From: a bacterium
Lineage (GTDB): Bacteria; Patescibacteriota; Minisyncoccia; Phycocordibacterales; GCA-002787175
Assembly: GCA_030689285.1 (NCBI GenBank)
Contig: JAUYJM010000007.1
Span: 1 to 36,649, forward strand
Direction of reading: 5' to 3'
Length of the DNA: 36,649 nucleotides
Part shown: piece by piece, positions 29,861-36,649 of the stretch
How the letters are laid out: each line of letters begins with the position of its first letter
How positions within the stretch are numbered: the stretch's first letter is position 1
Position numbers and translations under genes: made by a program
Notes under the pieces: model-generated
What the model was told of the DNA's origin: nothing
Databases searched by the model: none
What the model saw: the letters and a program-made list of their open reading frames with translations, nothing else

Positions 29861-30610
29861 ATGCTTTTGAAAAAGCGTATCAAAAATTACAAAAACCTGA
29901 GAAAATACGGACTTTCGCCTAAAGACGCTCTTCTAGTCATACTAAAGAGCGCTAGAATGGTTACAGCTCCTTTTGACACGGGGGGCAGGAGTATAATCAC
30001 AAACTGGCGAGATGCCAGAGGACTTTATGACCACGAACCCAAAACCCGCAAATGGTTAGAGGGTAAAAAAGGGGTTTTTTACGACATTGGCGCCCATATA
30101 GGCAAGTTTGCTTTTATGGCGGAAAAGCAGGGATTGAAAGTTTACGCTTTTGAACCTCATTTTGAAAATTTCAGAACCTTATGCCACAATGTAATGCTGA
30201 ACGAAAGCGATGTTACGCCTTTTCCGCTGGCGATACTTGGAAAAACCTGTATAAAAAATTTTTCATTGAGTTCTATTTATTCAGGTTCGGCCAATCACGG
30301 CAATAAGCCGGAGAGCAACCGCGCCATTGATTTGGTCGCTTTCTCAATAGACGATTTGGAAAACATTCTGAAACTTCCTCCTCCTGAATATCTGAAAATT
30401 GACGTTGATGGAGCGGAAACGGAAATAATAACAAACAGTTCTCTTCATAGCGTAAAAGAGATTTTGGTTGAGATTGGCTCCAAAACCGCCGAAGAACTCA
30501 TACACAAAAATCTTTCGGTAAATTTTCAACTGTTTGACACTGATGAACTTATCGGAGTTGGCGAACGCGGCGAACAGTATCCAAGAAACGAATTCTGGAA
30601 AAGAAAGTAA
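29861..30610 (+). CDS. FkbM-family methyltransferase
   Basis: This predicted SAM-dependent methyltransferase has 249 residues. SAM motif I is VFYDIGAHIGKFAFMA (DIGAHIG 75-81), the acidic strand-two motif is YAFEPHFENF (95-104), and the FkbM segment is EYLKIDVDGAETEIITNS. It is divergent from the other FkbM gene and starts the plus-strand arm. Substrate is unknown; the position suggests O-methylation of a surface sugar. Confidence 0.92.
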   Translation: MLLKKRIKNYKNLRKYGLSPKDALLVILKSARMVTAPFDTGGRSIITNWRDARGLYDHEPKTRKWLEGKKGVFYDIGAHIGKFAFMAEKQGLKVYAFEPHFENFRTLCHNVMLNESDVTPFPLAILGKTCIKNFSLSSIYSGSANHGNKPESNRAIDLVAFSIDDLENILKLPPPEYLKIDVDGAETEIITNSSLHSVKEILVEIGSKTAEELIHKNLSVNFQLFDTDELIGVGERGEQYPRNEFWKRK

Positions 30611-30637
30611 TCTGCGTATTGATTGTAAACTATATTT

Positions 30638-31576
30638 ATGGCCGAAAAAATTCTCATTACAGGCGCCGCCGGATACATAGGTTCGGTTCTCACGCCATAT
30701 CTTTTGGAAAATGGCTACGATGTAATCGCGCTTGATAATTTTATGTTTCGCCAAAACAGCCTTCTTGATTGTTGTAAATATAAAAACTTTGAAATTAAAA
30801 GGGGCGACTGCCGAGACGAGGATGTTCTAAAACCCTTGCTCGCCAAAGCAGACATAATAATTCCTTTGGCGGCTATTGTGGGAGCTCCGCTCTGCGAACA
30901 GAACAAAGAAGCCGCAGAAACCACAAATCTGGGCGCCATAAAGACTCTCTGCCGTCTCGCTCGCAAAAATCAGAGAATTCTTATTCCCATCACCAATAGC
31001 GGATACGGCATAGGCGAGAAAGGGAAATTCTGCACTGAAAATTCCGCCTTGAAACCTATTTCTTTGTACGGTCAAACAAAGGTAGAAGCCGAAAAAGTGG
31101 CGTTATCCCGAGAAAATAGTTTAAGTTTCAGACTGGCAACCGTTTTTGGTATGTCGCAGAGAATGCGAACGGACCTTCTGGTCAACGACTTCGTATATAG
31201 AGCCGTTACGGATAAAGCCGTGGTGATTTTTGAAGGGCATTTCAAGAGAAATTATGTCCATATACAAGACGTGGCCAGGGTTTTTCTACACGGTTTGAAA
31301 AACTTCGGCAAAATGAAGGGTCGGCCCTATAACGTGGGGTTAAGCGACGCAAACCTGTCAAAATTGGAACTGTGTGAAGTTATAAAAAAACACCTGCCAA
31401 AATTTACCTATATGGAAGCGCCTGTCGGAGAGGACCCTGATAAGCGCGACTACATCGTTTCTAACGAAAGAATTGAAAAAACCGGCTTCAAAACCGAGTG
31501 GGACTTAAACCGCGGTGTCACAGAACTCATAAAAGGCTACACGATTATTAAGAACAACCTATATTCTAACGTCTAA
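30638..31576 (+). CDS. NAD-dependent sugar epimerase/dehydratase
   Basis: This 312-residue extended short-chain dehydrogenase has the cofactor motif GAAGYIG (9-15) and active-site Y143-x3-K147 in SLYGQTKVEAEK, with ITNSGYGIGEK supplying the serine-loop region. The RNYVHIQDVARVFLHGL segment and the substrate-binding C-terminal domain are typical of nucleotide-sugar epimerases and dehydratases. The precise reaction cannot be fixed from the sequence. It lies directly before the nucleotidyltransferase and kinase genes. Confidence 0.9.
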   Translation: MAEKILITGAAGYIGSVLTPYLLENGYDVIALDNFMFRQNSLLDCCKYKNFEIKRGDCRDEDVLKPLLAKADIIIPLAAIVGAPLCEQNKEAAETTNLGAIKTLCRLARKNQRILIPITNSGYGIGEKGKFCTENSALKPISLYGQTKVEAEKVALSRENSLSFRLATVFGMSQRMRTDLLVNDFVYRAVTDKAVVIFEGHFKRNYVHIQDVARVFLHGLKNFGKMKGRPYNVGLSDANLSKLELCEVIKKHLPKFTYMEAPVGEDPDKRDYIVSNERIEKTGFKTEWDLNRGVTELIKGYTIIKNNLYSNV

Positions 31577-31583
31577 CTTTAAA

Positions 31584-32303
31584 ATGCTGAAAGACATTCC
31601 AATAGTTATCCTGTGCGGAGGTTTAGGCACACGTTTAAGGAGACTCATACCGGACCGCCCAAAGGTTCTTGTTCCTTTTCATAAAAAAGTTCTTCTGGAT
31701 ATAACAATGGAACTTTTGCAAAAAAACGGCTTTGAAAAAATCATCTTAAGCGTGGGATTTATGAAAGAACAGGTTAAGGAGCATTGCGAAAAATGCGGTT
31801 ACAAAGTGACTTTTTCCGAAGAAGATACGCCTCTTGGCACCGGAGGCGCCATCAAAAAAGCCCTTGACCGCCATATTAAGACTTCCATTTTTTTCGTTAT
31901 GAACGGCGATATGGTCTTTAATCCGAACTTTAATGACCTTCTTGATTTTCATACGGTGAATGGCGGAATTATGTCACTCTTTGTAACTGGAGGTTATATC
32001 GGAAACGGCGGAACCGTGGTATTTTTAGATAATCAAAACAAGATAATAGACTGGCGCGAAAAGACCGAAAATGACGCTCCCGAAAACATAAGGTTAAATG
32101 CCGGTACTTACATAATGAGCCGTGAAGTATCGGCTTTTTTCCCTCAAAAGAATTCTTTTTCGCTGGAGAATGAGGTTTTTCCAAAAATTTTTAGAGACCG
32201 ATGTTATGGTTTGGAAACAGATATTCAATTGATAGACATAGGAGTACCCGAGAGATACAACTCCGCTTTGAAGATGTCTTCTCAAATTTTAAAGACGATA
32301 TGA
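31584..32303 (+). CDS. Sugar-1-phosphate nucleotidyltransferase, HddC-like
   Basis: This enzyme of 239 residues joins a nucleotide to a sugar phosphate. It has the signature ILCGGLGTRLRRL (9-21), RPKVLVPF (25-32), LGTGGAIKKA and the metal-binding MNGDMVF. The short length and coupling to a GHMP kinase resemble HddC, the D-glycero-D-manno-heptose-1-phosphate guanylyltransferase, but glucose- or mannose-type relatives share these motifs. The stop overlaps the kinase start (ATGA), showing translational coupling. Confidence 0.9.
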   Translation: MLKDIPIVILCGGLGTRLRRLIPDRPKVLVPFHKKVLLDITMELLQKNGFEKIILSVGFMKEQVKEHCEKCGYKVTFSEEDTPLGTGGAIKKALDRHIKTSIFFVMNGDMVFNPNFNDLLDFHTVNGGIMSLFVTGGYIGNGGTVVFLDNQNKIIDWREKTENDAPENIRLNAGTYIMSREVSAFFPQKNSFSLENEVFPKIFRDRCYGLETDIQLIDIGVPERYNSALKMSSQILKTI

Positions 32304-33280
32304 TAATCTCCAGAGCTCCGCTTAGAATAAGTTTTTTTGGCGGTGGCACGGACCACCCCGAATTTTTCCTAAACGAAGGAGGCGCCGTGCTTTCCACCGC
32401 GATAGATAAATACACTTATGTAACGGCCAACAGATTTCTAAGCTATATGTTTGAATATGCCATTCGCCTTTCATACAGCAGTGTAGAACTGGTCAAGAAC
32501 GTCAATGAAATTGAACATCAGATATTCAGAGAATGTCTCAAACGGTGCGGCATAAAGAAAGACTTGGCGCTCCACAGCATTTTTGACACGCACGCGTATA
32601 GCGGCCTCGGCACTTCGTCATCGCTTACGGTCTCCGTGCTCCAAGCTTTGCATTGCTTCAATAATAAGTGGATCTCTCCGCGAGACCTTGCCCGAGAAGC
32701 TATCTATGTTGAAAGAAATATGGTTAAAGACAAAGTCGGTTGCCAAGACCAAATAGCTGCAGCTTATGGCGGATTGAATTTTATTGAGTTTCAAACCGAG
32801 AAGGATTTTGTGGTAAACCGCATTGCTTTATCTCCGAGAAGACTTGCAGAACTGGAATCTTATGTCTTTATTGTCTATACGGGAAAACTTAGAAAAGCGT
32901 CCGAAATAACAGCCCATCAGTTAAAAAAAATAAAAGAAAACACGCAAGCGTTAAAGGATATGAAAAGAATGGCTTACGAAGGCCGAGACATTTTAGTCAA
33001 CAACAAACCACTGAGAAAATTTGGCGAACTTTTGGGTGAAGCGTGGGGAAAAAAGAGGACTTTAGACGGAGGCGTATCAAACTCAGCAATAGACGAAATG
33101 TACGAAAAAGGCCTTAAAGCCGGAGCTTTGGGGGGAAAGCTTCTGGGAGCGGGAGGAGGCGGTTTTCTTTTGTTTTTTGCGGAACACGGACTCCATCCCA
33201 AACTCGCAAAGCTTTTTCAGAAAAAAAACATTTTACCGGTTAAATTAAACGCTCCGGGCGCGCAGATTATCTTTTCATAG
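32300..33280 (+). CDS. GHMP sugar kinase, HddA-like
   Basis: This predicted sugar kinase has 326 residues from the ATG at 32300 (MIISRAPLRISFFGGGTD), a start typical of the HddA and fucokinase-like group. The ATP-binding GHMP motif is GLGTSSSLTVS (102-112), and the third motif is GGKLLGAGGGGFLLFF. A longer frame from 32201 runs over the previous gene and is rejected. Heptose-7-phosphate kinase is the best guess; fucose or another hexose kinase is an alternative. It overlaps the convergent Gfo/Idh gene by 14 bases. Confidence 0.9.
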   Translation: MIISRAPLRISFFGGGTDHPEFFLNEGGAVLSTAIDKYTYVTANRFLSYMFEYAIRLSYSSVELVKNVNEIEHQIFRECLKRCGIKKDLALHSIFDTHAYSGLGTSSSLTVSVLQALHCFNNKWISPRDLAREAIYVERNMVKDKVGCQDQIAAAYGGLNFIEFQTEKDFVVNRIALSPRRLAELESYVFIVYTGKLRKASEITAHQLKKIKENTQALKDMKRMAYEGRDILVNNKPLRKFGELLGEAWGKKRTLDGGVSNSAIDEMYEKGLKAGALGGKLLGAGGGGFLLFFAEHGLHPKLAKLFQKKNILPVKLNAPGAQIIFS

Positions 33281-34235
33281 AGCGCCTAACCGCTTCCATA
33301 ACTTTTGCTCTGGTTAAAATATCTTTTTCAAAGTTACCGTAACTGCTATTAAAAACGCCTTCGCAGAAATCATTGATGGCTAACAAAAACTGACTAGCAG
33401 GTTTTACAAAAATATTCTTTCTTACATTTTTCGTTTCTAAAATAACGTTGGTGGGTTTATCCACGTTGACAGAAAACGCGCGGCAAACTTCCAAACTTCC
33501 CGTTTCACCGTAAAGTTTGTAAAAAGACGAGTATTCTTCGCCCATCGCCGCCCTGCATTTGGCTTTCACCCCCCCGCTTAAAAACAGTTCAACTTCCGCG
33601 CTTACATCAATATCCAAATCTTTGTTTATTTCTTCTTTCCCTAAAACCTTGTGAGGCAAAGAATCCAGGTGAAATATCGCCGCGACAATGGGGTAACCGA
33701 GCGAATCGTAAGAAACTCCTCCCAAAAGCTCTGCTTTAAGTCTGATGTCTCCCGCATCAGGAAGCGGATAAGTAAAATGAGCGTCAAAAAACCCTATTTT
33801 TCCTATTTTTTCCGACAAATTTCTGACGATAGCGTGTTGCGGATGATACAAAAAAGCGTAATTTTCAAAAATTCTAACCCCTTTTTCTCTACAGATTTCT
33901 AAAGCATCTTTTGCTTCCGCCAGATTTAAAAACGCGGGTTTTTCGCAGATTATATGTTTCCCCGCTTCAGCCGCTTTTATGACCCACTCAAAGTGAAGAG
34001 GTGGAGGAGTAGAGATGTATACGGCCGATACTTCCTCGTCGTTTAGTACGTCTTCGTAAAATCCCGCCTTTTCCGCGCCAAACTCTTTTGCGTATTCTTC
34101 AGCCCTTACAAGATTTCTGCTTCCGATATGGCGCAATCTTGCCTTTTTGGAAGAAACAACGGCAGGCAAAAATCTTTTCTTTGCAACCCTTGAGCATCCG
34201 ATAATTCCAAATTTTATCGGTAAACTTTCAGACAT
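33267..34235 (-). CDS. Gfo/Idh/MocA-family oxidoreductase
   Basis: This NAD(P)-dependent sugar oxidoreductase has 322 residues from the ATG at 34235. The nucleotide-binding motif is FGIIGCSRVAKKRFLPAV (9-26), and the hallmark lysine is in ICEKPAF (EKP 98-100). The C-terminal alpha/beta domain follows. The start overlaps the cupin stop by eight bases. A role in modifying a nucleotide sugar fits the neighbours; substrate unknown. Confidence 0.92.
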   Translation of the reverse strand: MSESLPIKFGIIGCSRVAKKRFLPAVVSSKKARLRHIGSRNLVRAEEYAKEFGAEKAGFYEDVLNDEEVSAVYISTPPPLHFEWVIKAAEAGKHIICEKPAFLNLAEAKDALEICREKGVRIFENYAFLYHPQHAIVRNLSEKIGKIGFFDAHFTYPLPDAGDIRLKAELLGGVSYDSLGYPIVAAIFHLDSLPHKVLGKEEINKDLDIDVSAEVELFLSGGVKAKCRAAMGEEYSSFYKLYGETGSLEVCRAFSVNVDKPTNVILETKNVRKNIFVKPASQFLLAINDFCEGVFNSSYGNFEKDILTRAKVMEAVRRSMKR

Positions 34236-34713
34236 GTTTGCTGTCTTTACTTTGCGTCTTGAAGAACGAGCTTTGAGGGTCGCCGTGGTCTCCTTGGCCG
34301 AGTCCCAAGTTTTCATGCCTGATCGGCTCTTTGCAGTCGTCCCAGCGTTTGGTCAAAAACGACACCGATTGACAGTCGGTAACAGCCAAAAAAACATGGT
34401 AAACGTTTCTTGGAATAAAGACGCAAGTCCCTTTGCTCATTTCAATGAAATACTCCTTGCCGGTTTTTAAATCTTTTTCCACCTCAACCCCGGTGCCGTC
34501 CACAAGCATAATGTACTCGTCAAATTCGGGATGGCAGTGGTTGCCGCGGATTTTTCCGGCTTTTATAAACTGATGAGTCCACTCCGCTATAGGTTGATCC
34601 GGCACAAAAGAAAAAATGGCACCTCGCCCGTCTTTTACGGTGTTAAGGTTGCAAGACGGCGTAAATAACCTCATTCGCATCGCAGTTTTAGTTTCAGTCT
34701 TTTTTATTTTCAT
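34228..34713 (-). CDS. Cupin-fold protein, possible sugar isomerase/epimerase
   Basis: This 161-residue protein is a single cupin domain. Motif one is GNHCHPEFDEYIMLVDGTG (H59, H61, E66) and motif two is GTCVFIPRNVYHVF (H106), a plausible metal site. Sugar ketoisomerases and 3,5-epimerases of nucleotide-sugar pathways use this fold, but the RmlC-type catalytic pair is not clear. It is co-transcribed with Gfo/Idh/MocA and lies just after the reductase. Confidence 0.8.
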   Translation of the reverse strand: MKIKKTETKTAMRMRLFTPSCNLNTVKDGRGAIFSFVPDQPIAEWTHQFIKAGKIRGNHCHPEFDEYIMLVDGTGVEVEKDLKTGKEYFIEMSKGTCVFIPRNVYHVFLAVTDCQSVSFLTKRWDDCKEPIRHENLGLGQGDHGDPQSSFFKTQSKDSKHV

Positions 34714-34735
34714 AAAATTTCCGTAAGCATACAGA

Positions 34736-35644
34736 TTAAGCGGCTATTGATTTGTAATATAAAACGGTTTCGGCAAGGCCTGTTCTAAAAGCCGTAAATT
34801 TAAAATCGGGGAGAAGTTTTCTGGTTTTTTTTGTATCCAGAACTCTTTTTCGCATTCCAATATATTTTGCTTCAGTATCGTACTTAATTTTGTTAGAATC
34901 GTATTCCAAAACATCGCTTACGGCCGCCGCGTATTCCCTAATGCTTTGTCCTTCTCCACTGCCGAGATTGAAAATATCGCTTTCACCTTTCTCTACCACG
35001 GCTTCAATAAGACGAACAGCGTCCGAAGCAAAAATCAATTCTCTAACCTGATGACCGTCTCCCCAAAGCACTACTGGATGATCCCCGTTAACCCCCGCAT
35101 AAATCTTTTTGATTAGGTCAAAGATAAAATGATTGTCTCCTGTTTCAAAAAGCGGACCGTAGAGAGTTGAAGGGATACAGTAGCGATATTGCATACCAAA
35201 CTGTTTTTGTAGCGCCCGAAGACCGGAAAGAAGCATTCGTTTTGTCATGGCGTAAGTATAAAGGTCTTTGGGCGGCTCCCCCTTCATATAATCGTCTTCT
35301 TTAAGCGCCTGGTCGCCATCCGGATAAGCACAACTCGTACCCATGGCTATCATAAGAGACTGTGGCTGAAATTCTTTCCAAAACCACAACATATTCGTGT
35401 TTATCTCTTGATTTATAATCCACTGCTCTCCCTGATGATAAAGACAAAAATCACCGGCTTTGGTCCAAGCCGCAAGATGGTAAATTCTATCAAACTTCTC
35501 ACCCTTAAACTGAAGAAGGTTTTTTTTCTCCCGCAAATCGCAATTTCTAGAATTTATGATTGTAACTTTATTCCCTCCTTTTTCCAAATGAGGAACTAAA
35601 TGCCTGCCCAGAAACCCCGTGCCACCTGTCACTAAAATGTTCAT
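34736..35644 (-). CDS. GDP-fucose-synthase-like epimerase/reductase
   Basis: This extended short-chain dehydrogenase has 302 residues. The cofactor motif is GGTGFLG (7-13). The active site resembles GDP-L-fucose synthase: GTSCAYPDG (102-110) and Y131-x3-K135 in YTYAMTKRM, with PSTLYGP and GDNHFIFDLIKKI. The family reduces 4-keto sugars, often after epimerisation. Its start overlaps the methyltransferase stop (ATGA), so the genes are coupled. The substrate could be a GDP-linked hexose or heptose. Confidence 0.9.
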   Translation of the reverse strand: MNILVTGGTGFLGRHLVPHLEKGGNKVTIINSRNCDLREKKNLLQFKGEKFDRIYHLAAWTKAGDFCLYHQGEQWIINQEINTNMLWFWKEFQPQSLMIAMGTSCAYPDGDQALKEDDYMKGEPPKDLYTYAMTKRMLLSGLRALQKQFGMQYRYCIPSTLYGPLFETGDNHFIFDLIKKIYAGVNGDHPVVLWGDGHQVRELIFASDAVRLIEAVVEKGESDIFNLGSGEGQSIREYAAAVSDVLEYDSNKIKYDTEAKYIGMRKRVLDTKKTRKLLPDFKFTAFRTGLAETVLYYKSIAA

Positions 35645-36649
35645 ACGAACTTATTATAGTTATCTTTATCTATTACGCAAGGTTTCGGCACGGGTACTAT
35701 AAAAACAGTGCCGGATTTTATGTAATTTTTCATTTTTTTCAAAAGCTCCGGCAAAAAATTCCAAGCCAAAACTAAAAAGGCGTCCGGCGGCAAAGTCTTC
35801 TTCTCATCCCAAATCGGAATTCTGACGCCGGGAATGTACTTTCCGATTTTGAGCGGATTTACTTCAACCGCCGCCGAAACCAAATCTGGTCCGATGCCAA
35901 AAGAATTCAGCATTGTGGAACCCTTAATCGGGGCGCCGAGCGCGTAAACTATTTTCCCTTCTTTTTTAAATTTTTTTAAAATAGATAGGAGTTTGCTTTT
36001 CATTTTCCCTACCCTCCGAGCAAACATTTGATATGTGGCGAATTTGCCAAGCTCTCGCCTTTTTTCGTCCTCTCTCATCTTTGCCACCGAGGGACTCGCG
36101 CGTCTTGTCCCTTTTTTTGCAATCAGATACTCAATGGAACCGCCGTGTATCGGTAAAAACCCAACAGAAAAAACTTCCAAATCGTACTGTCTTAGAAGCT
36201 TTTCTATGGAACAAAGAGTCCAGTAAGTCAGATGTTCGTGGTATATCTGGTCAAAAGCCCCTATCTTTATCATTTGTCCCAGGTAAATAGCCTGTACGCA
36301 AAGCACTCCATTTTCACCGATAAGCTCCGCAATACCCTTTGTAACGGAATGAAGCTCTTCCAAGTGAAAGAATACGCCGGCGGCAGTTACCAGACTAGCA
36401 TACCCTCGTTTTGCGATAATCTCTCTTGTTACTTTCTCATTAAAAAACTTCGGCAAAGTTTCCAATCCTCTTTTGTTGGCGATTTTCGCAAGGTTCTTAG
36501 CCCCGTCAACACCGAGTGTTTTTACGCCGGTACCCCGCCAACATTCAAGCCACGTGCCGTCGTTTGAACCGATATCAACGACAAGGTCCCCTTTTTTGAG
36601 TTTTAACCTCTTTATGAGCCGTTTTGTGCTTTCTTCAAAATGCTTCTTT
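35641..36649 (-). CDS. SAM-dependent C-methyltransferase-like protein, 5' end missing
   Basis: The reading frame stays open to the edge of the window, so the N-terminus is cut off; the first in-window ORF start, a TTG at 36465, is not the true start. Upstream in frame lies the SAM motif LVVDIGSNDGTWLE (about 36590-36550). The body has FHLEELHSVTKGIAELIG, IYHEHLTYWTL and HGGSIEYL, and the C-terminal domain has ALGAPIKGSTMLNSFGI and PDAFLVLAWNF. This two-part layout is that of sugar C-methyltransferases of the TylC3 and NovU type, in which a zinc-binding N-terminal part would lie outside the window. Confidence 0.85.
   Translation of the reverse strand, partial: KKHFEESTKRLIKRLKLKKGDLVVDIGSNDGTWLECWRGTGVKTLGVDGAKNLAKIANKRGLETLPKFFNEKVTREIIAKRGYASLVTAAGVFFHLEELHSVTKGIAELIGENGVLCVQAIYLGQMIKIGAFDQIYHEHLTYWTLCSIEKLLRQYDLEVFSVGFLPIHGGSIEYLIAKKGTRRASPSVAKMREDEKRRELGKFATYQMFARRVGKMKSKLLSILKKFKKEGKIVYALGAPIKGSTMLNSFGIGPDLVSAAVEVNPLKIGKYIPGVRIPIWDEKKTLPPDAFLVLAWNFLPELLKKMKNYIKSGTVFIVPVPKPCVIDKDNYNKFV

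Noticed and set aside
1..36649. Recoded TGA (glycine) as in Gracilibacteria or SR1
   Set aside because: Several genes with known ends (map coupling, cupin, kinase neighbours) stop at TGA at the expected place.

Overview
This window looks like a piece of a small-genome Candidate Phyla Radiation bacterium, most likely a Parcubacterium (Paceibacteria). The ribosomal protein genes are compact and divergent. There is no rpmD (L30) between rpsE and rplO, as in CPR genomes generally. S14 is the short zinc-ribbon form, and genes abut or overlap by 4 to 27 bases. Many starts lack a clear Shine-Dalgarno sequence, and TGA is used as an ordinary stop, which argues against the recoded Gracilibacteria and SR1 groups. 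No 16S or 23S rRNA is present, so the assignment is an inference from gene content.

Layout. Bases 1-138 are the 3' part of a tmRNA gene. Bases 139-3830 are an accessory patch with degenerate copies of the tmRNA 3' end, nested hairpins, a GT4 glycosyltransferase and a double-HTH XRE regulator. Bases 3830-5066 hold four small unassigned genes. Bases 5112-6492 are the infC-rpmI-rplT operon with a promoter and a terminator. Bases 6509-9294 (minus strand) hold a beta-CASP RNase-like protein, a YjdF-like membrane protein, a strong 6S RNA candidate and ndk. Bases 9370-19045 (minus strand) are a partial S10/spc ribosomal block running rpsS to secY, then adk and map. Upstream of it lie argS and an ABC exporter.

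Bases 23037-36649 are a cell-surface glycan locus. The minus-strand arm (FkbM methyltransferase, GT2, GT-C-like membrane protein, DPM1/GtrB-like GT2, FAD oxidoreductase) suggests lipid-linked sugar synthesis and transfer. The small SMR-type membrane protein and the ABC exporter are possible flippases. The plus-strand arm (FkbM, NAD-dependent epimerase, sugar-1-P nucleotidyltransferase, GHMP kinase) and the facing minus-strand arm (C-methyltransferase-like, fucose-synthase-like reductase, cupin, Gfo/Idh/MocA) look like nucleotide-sugar synthesis. The kinase and nucleotidyltransferase pair resembles HddA/HddC of GDP-heptose synthesis.

The most unusual signals are non-coding. Two 93-base, near-identical elements sit in the same orientation 10 and 11 bases before the start codons of rplT and rplP. 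A second family of palindromic elements fills several gaps between ribosomal protein genes. A third repeat type, five GGAAATT heptamers, lies inside argS in frame. Decayed direct and inverted copies of the tmRNA 3' end surround the accessory patch. All calls come from reading the sequence, with no database search.
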